From RGIG2094 sp045660065 (GTDB lineage Bacteria; Bacillota; Clostridia; RGIG6154): a stretch of DNA of 23,751 nt. The notes under the pieces were generated by a model. That model was not told the origin of the DNA. It saw nothing but the letters and a program-made list of their open reading frames with translations, and ran no database searches. The position numbers and the translations under genes were made by a program. Within the stretch, counting starts at the first letter, position 1; each line of letters begins with the position of its first letter. The stretch covers positions 1 to 23,751 of the forward strand of contig JAZRDC010000130.1 in NCBI GenBank assembly GCA_045660065.1, in the 5' to 3' direction. Shown here in pieces: positions 1 to 7,329 of the stretch.

Positions 1-520
1 AATTTTTAACTTTGTCTGAAATTTCAGCACCTTTTAAAACTTTTATAATTTCAAAAGCAAAATCCATAGCAGTTCCTGCCGCTTTAGATGTTGTAATAAC
101 GCCGTCTGTAACTGCTTTTTCAGGTGAAATCAAAGCACCGCTTAGTTTTTCTTCAAATCCCGGATAACAAGTGGCATTTTTGCCTTCAGTTAAGCCAAGT
201 TCTCCTAAAATCCACGGAGCGGCACAAATTGCACCAACTGGTTTTCCACTTTCAGCCTGATTTTTCACAAGTTCCATAACCTTTTCATTTGCCATCAGGT
301 TAGGTACTCCGGGAAGTCCGCCTGGTAGGATAATCATATCACATTCTGAAATTTCACCAAGCATTTTATCACATTTTACGCAAATGCCGTGGTTTCCTGT
401 TACATAAATATCTTCTTCAGTTGAAACAAGATTTACTTCAATCTCTGCTCGTCTTAACATATCACAAGGTGCGAGTGCTTCAACTTCTTCAAAACCATTT
501 GCAAGTAAAATATTAACCAT
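1..520 (-). CDS. DJ-1/PfpI family protein (3' end off the window)
   Basis: First 173 residues of a class I glutamine amidotransferase-like (DJ-1/PfpI/YajL) protein. The nucleophile elbow AICAAP places the reactive cysteine at about residue 99. The conserved acidic stretch EEVEALAP follows the N-terminal strand, PGG lies at about 67-69, and TSKAAGTAMDFA is the usual C-terminal helix. Family members act as stress-linked deglycase/chaperone-like proteins or are annotated as 4-methyl-5(b-hydroxyethyl)-thiazole monophosphate biosynthesis proteins; the sequence cannot tell which applies here. The ATG is preceded by GAGG at a good distance and overlaps the end of the upstream thymidylate kinase gene by 8 bases, so it is the last visible gene of the deacetylase-wecG-thyX-tmk operon. 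Only a few C-terminal residues should be missing, judging by the family's usual length of about 180. Confidence 0.85.
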   Translation of the reverse strand, partial: MVNILLANGFEEVEALAPCDMLRRAEIEVNLVSTEEDIYVTGNHGICVKCDKMLGEISECDMIILPGGLPGVPNLMANEKVMELVKNQAESGKPVGAICAAPWILGELGLTEGKNATCYPGFEEKLSGALISPEKAVTDGVITTSKAAGTAMDFAFEIIKVLKGAEISDKVKN

Positions 521-1223
521 TTATAACCTCGTTTCTGATTTTGCGTTTCAATACATCTTTCATAACTGAAACAAAAATCTCATCACTTATATTCTCAATA
601 GTTCTGACAGCGCCGCCCTCAACACAGAAAACTTCCTGCCAGTCAAACTTTTTAGCACAATAAAGTGCGTTTTCATAACTTTTTTCAAGATATGTATGAT
701 CACGCTCGTGAATGTCTTTCTGCTGACCGCCTGTAAACTTATTTGCTCTGTTTTTCATAAGTTCAATTGCATTTTCAGGTGGCATATCAAGGAAAATAAC
801 CTTATTCGGAACAGGCAGTTTCAAAAGTTTATATTCATAATCATAAAGCCAGTCAAGATAAAGATTTTTAATTCTTGTACCGTCAATTTTCGCTGCCTGA
901 TGAATCATATTTGATGTTGTATAACGATCAGCGATTATAATTCCGCCATCTAAATAAAATTTTTCCCATTTTGTTTTATATGAAACATATCTGTCTACTG
1001 CGTAAAAAGATGATGCTGCATATGCGCTTATATCTTCAGCTTTTTCGGAAATTTCTCCGTTTAAATACATTTTAACCAATGCTGAAGACTCGCTTTCATA
1101 ATCAGGAAATGTTATTTTCATAACATTAAACCCTTCATTTTCAAGTCTTTTTTTCAATACTTCTGCCTGTGTTGCTTTACCGCTGGAGTCAAGTCCTTCA
1201 ATAACTATTAACTTACCTTTCAC
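513..1223 (-). CDS. tmk: thymidylate kinase (dTMP kinase), divergent clostridial type
   Basis: Phosphorylates dTMP to dTDP in the cytoplasm. The start chosen is the GTG at 1221-1223, giving 236 residues that open VKGKLIVIEGLDSSGKATQ. A TTG six bases upstream, overlapping the thyX stop, is possible; a longer reading from 1274 adds basic residues read inside thyX and is not credible. The P-loop is GLDSSGKAT (residues 10-18), with serine where most Tmk proteins have glycine. A DRY motif follows in ADRYTTSNMIHQ, and a lid-like region ends in KDIHERD. At 236 residues it is longer than the usual 205-215, and the region after the lid differs from Bacillus or E. coli Tmk. Placement immediately after thyX supports the dTMP role. 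A broader deoxynucleoside monophosphate kinase activity cannot be excluded. Confidence 0.83.
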   Translation of the reverse strand: MKGKLIVIEGLDSSGKATQAEVLKKRLENEGFNVMKITFPDYESESSALVKMYLNGEISEKAEDISAYAASSFYAVDRYVSYKTKWEKFYLDGGIIIADRYTTSNMIHQAAKIDGTRIKNLYLDWLYDYEYKLLKLPVPNKVIFLDMPPENAIELMKNRANKFTGGQQKDIHERDHTYLEKSYENALYCAKKFDWQEVFCVEGGAVRTIENISDEIFVSVMKDVLKRKIRNEVING

Positions 1224-1225
1224 TT

Positions 1226-1987
1226 TCAAATCTCTCCCAAATACTCTTTTCTTTTTTCCAAGGCTTTTCCGCATGACATTTTACCTTCAGGACAAGGTCC
1301 TACAAGGCACTTCGGACCGCATTTTTTAAACAAAACCGGTGCAACTTCTTTTACCAATTTAAGCATCTCGTTTGCCATTTCTCTGATTTCCCACTGTGCT
1401 CTTTCACAGCATCTGTGATTAAAGAAATTATAAAGACTTCTTGCATTGAATGTCATAATAAGTGTTGTTGCACAAGAATTAGGTAGCACATATCTTGCAT
1501 CCTCAATTGCTTTTTTCTCTGCAGCAACTTTTGCACTTTTTTCGTCTTTTCCGCTTTTTATAAACTCATCAAAATGTTTTTTGAATAAAATATCTGTTAA
1601 ATCATTATAGGCTTTTTGTTCCATTTCCATAGTTTGTATGTAAATTTCTTTTGCCTTTTCGTCTTTTTCAATTTCAGGCGGAATAACATATTCAAACTGA
1701 CCTTCTTTAACATATCTCTGTGATTTTACAGTATAACTTGCAATTCTGTGACGGGTAAGTTGAGCAAGCAAACTTCTGCTCACACCCGACACGCCGAATG
1801 TAAATGTTGTATGCTCAATAGGGCTTTCATGTCCCATTGACAAAAGCATATTAAGAAATTTCTCCACCCCTTCGTCGTCAAGATTTGAAGATATAGAATC
1901 AAGGTCTGCATTTGAATAACAAAGTTTTGCACCTGACGCAATAAGTCTTTCACAATCCCTTGTATACTGAATAAGTTTAACTTTCAT
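1226..1987 (-). CDS. thyX: flavin-dependent thymidylate synthase ThyX
   Basis: Makes dTMP from dUMP using methylenetetrahydrofolate, with FAD and NADPH, replacing ThyA. The ThyX signature (RHR, two residues, S, x, N, two residues, S, x, R) is seen at residues 79-91 as RHRIASYTVKSQR. Threonine replaces the usual asparagine; the arginines and both serines are kept. The histidine-containing GHESPIEHTTFTF stretch at 52-64 and the CERAQWEIR helix also fit. The C-terminus carries a cysteine-rich tail (CGPKC, then GPC, then SCGK), a recurring feature of clostridial ThyX from memory. Length 253 is normal to slightly long. The ATG lies 4 bases after the wecG stop, with an AAAGGGA ribosome binding site inside the end of wecG. 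The next gene, tmk, starts within a few bases of the stop, so the two are probably translationally coupled. Confidence 0.95.
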   Translation of the reverse strand: MKVKLIQYTRDCERLIASGAKLCYSNADLDSISSNLDDEGVEKFLNMLLSMGHESPIEHTTFTFGVSGVSRSLLAQLTRHRIASYTVKSQRYVKEGQFEYVIPPEIEKDEKAKEIYIQTMEMEQKAYNDLTDILFKKHFDEFIKSGKDEKSAKVAAEKKAIEDARYVLPNSCATTLIMTFNARSLYNFFNHRCCERAQWEIREMANEMLKLVKEVAPVLFKKCGPKCLVGPCPEGKMSCGKALEKRKEYLGEI

Positions 1988-1991
1988 ATCA

Positions 1992-2705
1992 TTATCCCTT
2001 TCTGAAAAGAACTTTCAACAAAAATACCGGAATTTTTGCCATTCTGCCTATTCTTTTAGGCTCTTTTAATAATCTGTATAACCACTCACAATTAAGTTTT
2101 ATGAACATCTCAGGTGCGCGTTTTGTCTGCCCTGACAACACATCAATGCTACCGCCTGCACCAATTAAAATTCCCGCATTTAAATTATCAATATTTTTTG
2201 AAATCCACATTTCCTGCTTTGGTGCACCAAGACATACCAACAAGAAATCAGGTTTTGCGTTATTTATGTTTTTAATAATTTCAGTATCGTCATCAAAATA
2301 TCCGTTATCTGTACCTGCGATTTTTACTCCCGGGTAATCGGCTGATATTTTTTCAGCCGCCATATCTGCCACACCAGGTTTCCCGCCAAACAGATACACA
2401 CTTCCTTCTGATTTTGAAAGTTCACTCAAAATGCCTTTTACGATATCAAAACCCGGTGCGCGTTTCTTGACTTCGCCACCTAACATTTTTGATGCGTAAA
2501 CAATTCCAATGCCATCAGGCGTTACAACATCTGCGCTGTTTAAAATATCTTTATATTTTTCATTTTGAATTGCCACATTAACAATTTCAGGGTTTGGCGT
2601 TACAATAAAAAACTTTTTACCTGTTTTTAAAGCAGACATTGCTTTTCCTACTGTTTCTTCAACAGAAAAATTATCAAAGCAAACGCCCATTATATCAGTT
2701 CTCAT
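1992..2705 (-). CDS. WecG/TagA/CpsF family glycosyltransferase (GT26)
   Basis: Family members transfer N-acetylmannosamine(uronic acid) to a lipid-linked GlcNAc carrier in teichoic acid or exopolysaccharide synthesis on the cytoplasmic membrane face. Family motifs seen in order are VTPNPEIV, the TPDGIGIVYASK loop, LFGGKPGVADMA, LVCLGAPKQEMWI and GAGGSIDVLSGQTKRAPE. The start is the ATG at 2703-2705 (237 residues), six bases after AGGAGG; a TTG at 2720 that overlaps this ribosome binding site is rejected. The first 11 bases overlap the end of the polysaccharide deacetylase gene, so the two are almost certainly cotranscribed and coupled. No other cell-wall glycopolymer gene is in view, so the acceptor and polymer cannot be named. 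TagA-like function is inferred from family membership only. Confidence 0.9.
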   Translation of the reverse strand: MRTDIMGVCFDNFSVEETVGKAMSALKTGKKFFIVTPNPEIVNVAIQNEKYKDILNSADVVTPDGIGIVYASKMLGGEVKKRAPGFDIVKGILSELSKSEGSVYLFGGKPGVADMAAEKISADYPGVKIAGTDNGYFDDDTEIIKNINNAKPDFLLVCLGAPKQEMWISKNIDNLNAGILIGAGGSIDVLSGQTKRAPEMFIKLNCEWLYRLLKEPKRIGRMAKIPVFLLKVLFRKG

Positions 2706-3465
2706 ACACAGCCTCCTCAATTGTTTTTATAAGCCTTTCTCCGCTTACTCCGCCATAAGCCGTAATTCTGCACAGTTTAAAAGGGCTACTTAATTCAGAA
2801 TTTACTTTCGGCACTTTATCGTTAATCTCAACACAAGCCTCATATCCTGCAATACGCGCTTCATTTCTTACAGTTACATTTGAAAATCCGTAAGGGTATG
2901 CAAGTACGTTTACTTTTTTACCAAGATTTTTTTCAATCAAAAATTTTGATTTTCTAAGTTCCAATACAAGATCATTTTTTGAAAGATTTACAAGTTCACT
3001 GTGAAAATGAGTATGACTTTGTATATCAATAACTCCTGAATCATACATCTCTTTTGCCTGCTCCCATGTAAAATGAGGATAAGTAACTACCCCATCTACC
3101 CCCATCCTGCCTGTTACAACAAAAATGGTTGCTTTCATACCCATTTCTTTTAATATAGGATATGCTACGGTGAAATTGTTAAGATACCCGTCATCAAAAG
3201 TAACCAGAATAGGTTTTTCGGGTAATTTACCTTTTCCGTTGACGTAGTTTATATACTCATCAAACAAGATCGTTGTATATCCGTTTTCTTTCAAAGCCGT
3301 CATCTGATTCTTAAAATCCGATGCAGACATTTCAACATTTGTATTGCGTAAATCATACTCGTCATTTATATTATGATACATTAAAATTGGAAGTTTCAGT
3401 TCCTGGGCTGAAACACTTGTATGTATAAACAAAATTGTCAAAAGAAATATTATAAATCTTTTCAA
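2695..3465 (-). CDS. secreted polysaccharide deacetylase (CE4)
   Basis: A NodB-homology deacetylase, probably acting outside the membrane on N-acetylated glycans such as peptidoglycan or a surface polymer. Residues 1-20 form a signal peptide ending SVSA before QE. The catalytic base and metal ligand lie in TFDDG (89-93), and the two metal-binding histidines are in SHTHFH (H151, H155). AYPYG follows near residue 190. Length 256 is typical of small CE4 enzymes with no extra binding domain. The start codon is TTG at 3463-3465, preceded by GAGGTG five bases away; no ATG is better placed. It is the first gene of the operon reading into wecG, thyX and tmk, and a promoter lies just upstream. Being next to a TagA-like enzyme suggests cell-surface glycan work, but the substrate is not shown. 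Confidence 0.9.
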   Translation of the reverse strand: MKRFIIFLLTILFIHTSVSAQELKLPILMYHNINDEYDLRNTNVEMSASDFKNQMTALKENGYTTILFDEYINYVNGKGKLPEKPILVTFDDGYLNNFTVAYPILKEMGMKATIFVVTGRMGVDGVVTYPHFTWEQAKEMYDSGVIDIQSHTHFHSELVNLSKNDLVLELRKSKFLIEKNLGKKVNVLAYPYGFSNVTVRNEARIAGYEACVEINDKVPKVNSELSSPFKLCRITAYGGVSGERLIKTIEEAVYEN

Positions 3466-3494
3466 AATATCACCTCATAGATATACATAATAGT

Positions 3495-3522
3495 ATTATA
3501 TCACAGTTTCGTCAATTTTCAA
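3495..3522 (-). promoter_or_regulatory. sigma-A-type promoter for the deacetylase-wecG-thyX-tmk operon
   Basis: On the minus strand, TTGAAA (3517-3522), a 16-base spacer and TATAAT (3495-3500), with a TG one base before the -10. It lies about 30 bases upstream of the TTG start of the deacetylase gene. Identified by eye. Confidence 0.65.
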
Positions 3523-3542
3523 AGAGATTTTGCACAATTTTC

Positions 3543-3592
3543 TCACAAAAAATAAAGGTTTTCGCTAATCGAACTGCGAAAACCTTTATTTT
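3543..3592 (-). terminator. rho-independent terminator of the DUF378 gene
   Basis: Perfect 17-bp stem (3549-3565 with 3576-3592) and a 10-base loop. On the minus strand it is followed by a run of T (complement of 3547-3552). It begins 6 bases after the DUF378 stop. The plus-strand side has no comparable T tract. Confidence 0.9.
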
Positions 3593-3597
3593 GACAC

Positions 3598-3816
3598 TTA
3601 GGCTCTTGTATGAGACGCTTTATCATGGTCGCTTCTGTCACGGAATAAAAATGTTATACACCAGATACCGGCAATACCCACAAGTCCGTATATAATTCTG
3701 CTGACAAGTGCAAGTTGACCGCCAAAAATCGTTGCCACTACATCAATTCCAAATAAACCTATTGCTCCCCAATTAAGCGCTCCAATGATAACAAGCACCA
3801 ATGAAATTATATCCAT
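3598..3816 (-). CDS. DUF378 family small membrane protein (YuzA-like)
   Basis: A 72-residue protein with two hydrophobic segments (about 3-31 and 35-58) and a short charged tail rich in Arg, Asp and His. The run IGALNWGAIGLFGIDVV, followed by an F-GG turn, is the hallmark of the DUF378/YuzA family, whose role is unknown. The start is an ATG with AAAGGAG upstream. It is transcribed alone: a strong terminator follows directly, and its 5' side faces the divergent cytidylate-kinase-like gene across about 140 bases. I could not pick out a convincing promoter for it in that interval. Confidence 0.88.
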   Translation of the reverse strand: MDIISLVLVIIGALNWGAIGLFGIDVVATIFGGQLALVSRIIYGLVGIAGIWCITFLFRDRSDHDKASHTRA

Positions 3817-3883
3817 TTTTTCAACTCCTTTAACAGTTTACTGCTATTATGCGCTATTTCAAAAAAAGATATACATTTTTCTC

Positions 3884-3912
3884 TTGCTTACTTTTTGAAA
3901 AAATGGTATAAT
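3884..3912 (+). promoter_or_regulatory. sigma-A-type promoter for the cytidylate-kinase-like/rqcH operon
   Basis: TTGCTT (3884-3889), a 17-base spacer and TATAAT (3907-3912), with an extended -10 TG at 3904-3905. Expected transcription start near 3919, giving a leader of about 40 bases before the ATG at 3959. Confidence 0.8.
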
Positions 3913-3958
3913 ATGTATAGATAGCTTTATGCTGAATATTCTCTACAGGAGGTACACT

Positions 3959-4573
3959 ATGAATTATGTAATTACAATTGGTCGTCAGTATGGCAGCGGT
4001 GGTCATAAAGTTGCTGAAAAATTGGCTGAAATGCTTGGCGTTGAATACTATGACAAGAACATCATTGATCTTGCTTCAGAAAAAAGCGGCATCAGTAAAC
4101 AGATGTTTGAAAATTCTGATGAAAAGCACAACAGTTTTTTATATTCACTTTCAATGGCGCACTATGGTGGTCTTGTTTCACAGAACTATCTTAATGACAT
4201 AATTACAAATGATAAACTGTTCCTTATTCAGTCAAACATTATCAAAGATATTGCTCAAAAAGGTCCTGCTATTTTTGTTGGAAGATGTGCAGACTATGTT
4301 TTAGCAGATCATCCTAAAAAACTTTCTGTTTTTATCCACGCAGGTATGGATTCTAAAATTGAGCGTGTTATGGATAAAATGGGAATTAAAAAATCTGCTG
4401 CAGAAACTTTAATTAAAAAGACTGACAAATCAAGAGCAGCATTTTATAATTTCTATTCAAGTGCATCATGGGGTGCTGCAGAAACATATGATTTGTGCAT
4501 TAACACAGATATATTCGGCATTGACGGTGCTGCACAACTTATTTACGATTATATTAAAAACAACATGGTATAA
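3959..4573 (+). CDS. cytidylate kinase-like family protein (AAA_33/PF13189 type)
   Basis: A 204-residue P-loop protein. The N-terminal TIGRQYGSGGHKVAEKLAEMLG matches the cytidylate kinase-like family, in which the nucleotide loop reads GSGGH and not the usual GSGKS of Cmk. EYYDKNIIDLASEKSG follows, then the FVGRCADYVL segment. The family is common in Clostridia and is presumed to phosphorylate a nucleotide, but its substrate is not established, so I do not call it cmk. I chose the ATG at 3959 because AGGAGG lies at 3947-3952 and the promoter -10 is at 3907-3912; the ATG at 3929 has no ribosome binding site. It is followed after 18 bases by rqcH, which it probably shares a transcript with. Confidence 0.85.
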   Translation: MNYVITIGRQYGSGGHKVAEKLAEMLGVEYYDKNIIDLASEKSGISKQMFENSDEKHNSFLYSLSMAHYGGLVSQNYLNDIITNDKLFLIQSNIIKDIAQKGPAIFVGRCADYVLADHPKKLSVFIHAGMDSKIERVMDKMGIKKSAAETLIKKTDKSRAAFYNFYSSASWGAAETYDLCINTDIFGIDGAAQLIYDYIKNNMV

Positions 4574-4591
4574 CACTTTACGGAGGGCAAT

Positions 4592-6268
4592 ATGGCTTTT
4601 GACGCTTGCGTTATAAAATGCTTTGCAAATCAGGCATCTGAACAATTAAAAGATGCAAGAATTGACAAAATTCATCAACCGCAAAAAGATGAATTGTATA
4701 TATCTTTACGCGGTCAGCAAGGCGGATTAAAATTATATATAAGTGCCAACCCAAGTTATCCGAGAATATATTTTACAGGGGAAAAAATTGAAAATCCCAA
4801 TGAGCCACCTATGTTTTGTATGTTGCTCAGAAAGCATCTCGGTTCAGGAAAAATCAAAAAAGTTTATCAGTTGGGATTTGAACGCATTTTAGTTTTTGAA
4901 ATTGAATGCAAAAACGAACTTATGGAAATCACAACCAAAAAACTTATTGTCGAAATTATGGGTAAACACAGCAACATTATTCTTACCAATTCAGAAGATG
5001 TTATTATCGATTCTATCAAAAGAATTGATATTTCAACAAGTTCTGTAAGGCAGATTTTGCCATCACTTACCTATAAAATGCCGCCACAGCAGGATAAAAT
5101 CAATCCTCTTGATTGCAATTTTGAGTCTTTGCCTGACTTTGTACCTGAGCCCGAAAAGTATGTTATGAGCAATTTTTACGGTATAAGCAAACTAACTGCA
5201 AGAGAAATTGCGCATATGTCGGAAAAGGCACCTTTTAATCAGGTGATGAAAGAAATTTTTACAAAAGTTTCCGAAAACGACTTTTACCCTTGTGCTATTT
5301 ACGGGCCGGATTCTGCTCCCATTGATTTCAGTGCAATTGACATCACACAGTATGGTGATGATTTTGAAAAATTTGAGTCTGAGTCAATTTCCGAAGTTTG
5401 TGAAAAATTTTACAGTGAAAAGGCGTTGTCTTTGCGTCTTTCACAATTTTCTGCAAATCTCAACAAACTTGTTACTAACAACATTGAGCGTTGCAAAAAG
5501 AAACTTGCAATATTTAACCAGCAGTTACTTGATAGTTCAAAGCGTGATAAATACAAAGAATATGGTGAACTTATAACATCAAATCTATATAGAATAAAAC
5601 AGGGTGATACGTCAGTTTCTGTGGAAAATTATTTCAAAGAAGATATGCCGATTATTGAAATCAAATTAGATGAAAGCATCTCCCCTGCACAAAATGCTCA
5701 AAGATATTTCACAAAATATAACAAAGCAAAAACTGCTGAAAATCAGGCGCATATACAGATAAAATCTGCAAGTGATGAACTTATTTATTTGGAAAGTGTT
5801 TACGATGAACTTCAGCGCGCAAGAACTATTTCTGAAATTTCTGAAATCAAAGAAGAACTCATACAGGAAGGTTACATTTCTTCTTCGTCAAATTTAAAGA
5901 AAAAGAAAAAGGACGCACCTTCAAATCCTGAAAAGCACGAATTTGATGGGTATATCATTTATGTAGGAAAAAACAATAAACAAAACGATTATCTTACTTT
6001 AAAGATTGCCAAAAACAGTGATTTGTGGTTTCACACAAAAGATATTCCCGGATCTCACGTTATTGCAGTTAAAAAGCCTGGTGAAGAAATTCCGGACAGT
6101 GTTATTTTAAAAGCAGCAACCCTTGCTTCAATTCATTCAAAGGCTAAGGGTGGTGCAAAAACACCTGTTGATTACACAACTGTTAAAAATGTTAAAAAAC
6201 CCGCCGGTGCAAAACCGGGTATGGTTATTTATGATAATTATAATACTTTGTATATCAATCCAAATTAA
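4592..6268 (+). CDS. rqcH: ribosome quality control protein RqcH (NFACT family)
   Basis: Homologue of Bacillus RqcH and eukaryotic Rqc2/NEMF, which bind obstructed 50S subunits carrying peptidyl-tRNA and recruit tRNA-Ala to add a C-terminal alanine degron. Older annotations call it a fibronectin-binding protein. The 558-residue length is typical (Bacillus about 570). The NFACT-N domain covers roughly residues 1-200 and contains the GFERI motif with E97-R98; the Bacillus equivalent is an acidic-Arg pair needed for tailing. A charged helical, probably coiled-coil region runs about 270-430, followed by a lysine-rich linker. The C-terminal NFACT-R domain (about 449-555) contains SDLWFHTKDIPGSHV. 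The ATG has GGAGGG seven bases upstream. The stop codon lies inside the first arm of the terminator. Confidence 0.95.
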   Translation: MAFDACVIKCFANQASEQLKDARIDKIHQPQKDELYISLRGQQGGLKLYISANPSYPRIYFTGEKIENPNEPPMFCMLLRKHLGSGKIKKVYQLGFERILVFEIECKNELMEITTKKLIVEIMGKHSNIILTNSEDVIIDSIKRIDISTSSVRQILPSLTYKMPPQQDKINPLDCNFESLPDFVPEPEKYVMSNFYGISKLTAREIAHMSEKAPFNQVMKEIFTKVSENDFYPCAIYGPDSAPIDFSAIDITQYGDDFEKFESESISEVCEKFYSEKALSLRLSQFSANLNKLVTNNIERCKKKLAIFNQQLLDSSKRDKYKEYGELITSNLYRIKQGDTSVSVENYFKEDMPIIEIKLDESISPAQNAQRYFTKYNKAKTAENQAHIQIKSASDELIYLESVYDELQRARTISEISEIKEELIQEGYISSSSNLKKKKKDAPSNPEKHEFDGYIIYVGKNNKQNDYLTLKIAKNSDLWFHTKDIPGSHVIAVKKPGEEIPDSVILKAATLASIHSKAKGGAKTPVDYTTVKNVKKPAGAKPGMVIYDNYNTLYINPN

Positions 6269-6303
6269 GAGGAACTGTTTAGCAGTTCCTCTTAATTTTT
6301 CAT
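6262..6303 (+). terminator. rho-independent terminator after rqcH
   Basis: Perfect 16-bp stem (6262-6277 with 6283-6298) and a 5-base loop, followed by T residues. The rqcH stop codon (6266-6268) is embedded in the left arm. Confidence 0.93.
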
Positions 6304-6323
6304 ATAATTTAAATAATTCAATA

Positions 6324-6352
6324 TTGACCTTTTAATAATCTTATGTTATAAT
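6324..6352 (+). promoter_or_regulatory. sigma-A-type promoter for the sugar isomerase gene
   Basis: TTGACC (6324-6329), a 17-base spacer and TATAAT (6347-6352), with extended -10 TG at 6344-6345. Expected start near 6359, just before the palindrome at 6365-6384. Confidence 0.85.
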
Positions 6353-6364
6353 AAATAAAAAATT

Positions 6365-6384
6365 GTATGAAAAGGTTTTCATAC
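6365..6384 (+). promoter_or_regulatory. operator-like palindrome (cre/LacI-family style)
   Basis: GTATGAAAA, GG, TTTTCATAC: two perfect 9-base arms around a central GG, immediately downstream of the predicted transcription start. The core TGAAAAGGTTTTCA differs at one central base from the Bacillus cre consensus bound by CcpA (TGWAANCGNTNWCA), and it also has the general form of LacI/GalR operators. A bound repressor here would block the polymerase. The binding protein is not in the window. Confidence 0.55.
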
Positions 6385-6418
6385 TTGTGTTTATCACGTT
6401 TTAGAGAGGATGTTAATT

Positions 6419-7249
6419 ATGAAAATTTTTAAAGTAGGTCTTCAACTTTATAGTGTAAGAGATGCAATGGCTCAGGATTTTGAAGGAACACTTCAGAAAG
6501 TTAAAGATATGGGCTATGATTATGTTGAATTTGCAGGATTTTTTGATAAAAGTGCTGACGAAGTAAAGGCTATTTTAGACAAAATCGGTCTTACTGCTAT
6601 TTCTGTTCATCAGGGACATCAACTTTTCGAAGAAAAAGGAATGGAACTTATTGAATATTTTAAAACAATAGGTATTAAATTCTGTGCTATTCCTTGGCAT
6701 AATATCAATGCTTGGCTCGAGGACTGGGACGGAACTATTAAATCTTTCACAGAATTTTCTGCTGCTCTTAAAGAAGCAGGTATCAAACTTTGCTATCACA
6801 ACCACGATTTTGAACTTACAAATGATATTGATGGTGTTCACTTAATTGACAAACTTTACGATACACTTTCAACAGATATTATCGATCCTGAATTTGACAC
6901 CTGCTGGGTGCACTATGCAGGTGAAAATCCTGCTGAATATATTGAAAAATACGCAGGCAGAGTTGAAATTGTTCATCTTAAGGATTTTGTTTGCACAAAA
7001 CTTGCAGATGGACCTGTTTATCATTTAATCGATAAAAACGGAAAAGCAAGTGGTGCAGGTTCAAGAGAAGAAAGTGGATTTAAATTTGTTCCTTGCGGAA
7101 CAGGTCGTCAGGACTTCCCTGCTATTCTTGCTGCTTGTGAAAAAGCTGGTACAGAATATGTTATCGTTGAACAGGATCAGTCGCTTGATCGTGATCCATT
7201 AGAAGCTGTAAAAATGAGCAGAGAATATCTTAAATCTTTAGGTTTATAA
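6419..7249 (+). CDS. sugar phosphate isomerase/epimerase (xylose isomerase-like TIM barrel)
   Basis: A 276-residue AP-endonuclease-2/xylose-isomerase-like barrel (PF01261). The opening VGLQLYSVRDAM is characteristic of this subfamily, whose members include IolE/IolI-like and other hexose or inositol isomerases. Likely metal ligands are in CYHNHDFE (about residues 124-131), EFDTCWVHYAG, VEIVHLKDF and the C-terminal EYVIVEQD. The reaction cannot be assigned. The ATG at 6419 is chosen because GAGAGG ends ten bases upstream; the in-frame ATG at 6410 abuts that site. The gene stands alone between its own promoter and terminator, with no transporter or kinase beside it. The leader palindrome suggests carbohydrate-dependent repression. 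Confidence 0.88.
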   Translation: MKIFKVGLQLYSVRDAMAQDFEGTLQKVKDMGYDYVEFAGFFDKSADEVKAILDKIGLTAISVHQGHQLFEEKGMELIEYFKTIGIKFCAIPWHNINAWLEDWDGTIKSFTEFSAALKEAGIKLCYHNHDFELTNDIDGVHLIDKLYDTLSTDIIDPEFDTCWVHYAGENPAEYIEKYAGRVEIVHLKDFVCTKLADGPVYHLIDKNGKASGAGSREESGFKFVPCGTGRQDFPAILAACEKAGTEYVIVEQDQSLDRDPLEAVKMSREYLKSLGL

Positions 7250-7259
7250 TCAAAAATTT

Positions 7260-7288
7260 AAGCACCGTCAATAAGACGGTGCTTTTTT
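7260..7288 (+). terminator. rho-independent terminator after the isomerase gene
   Basis: Perfect 10-bp GC-containing stem (7260-7269 with 7275-7284), 5-base loop, six T. It may also stop transcripts from the convergent minus-strand gene ending at 7330, although the T tract on that side is weaker. Confidence 0.9.
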
Positions 7289-7329
7289 GTTACAAAAAAA
7301 CAGCACAAAATTTATAATTCTGAAAGGCT

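Noticed and set aside
1224..1274. N-terminal extension of the thymidylate kinase (start at 1274)
   Set aside because: The extension is read from inside thyX, has no binding site, and is absent from the family; GTG at 1223 (or TTG at 1229) fits better.
3929..3958. Upstream ATG for the cytidylate-kinase-like gene
   Set aside because: No ribosome binding site precedes it and it sits only about 10 bases after the predicted transcription start; the ATG at 3959 has an ideal AGGAGG.
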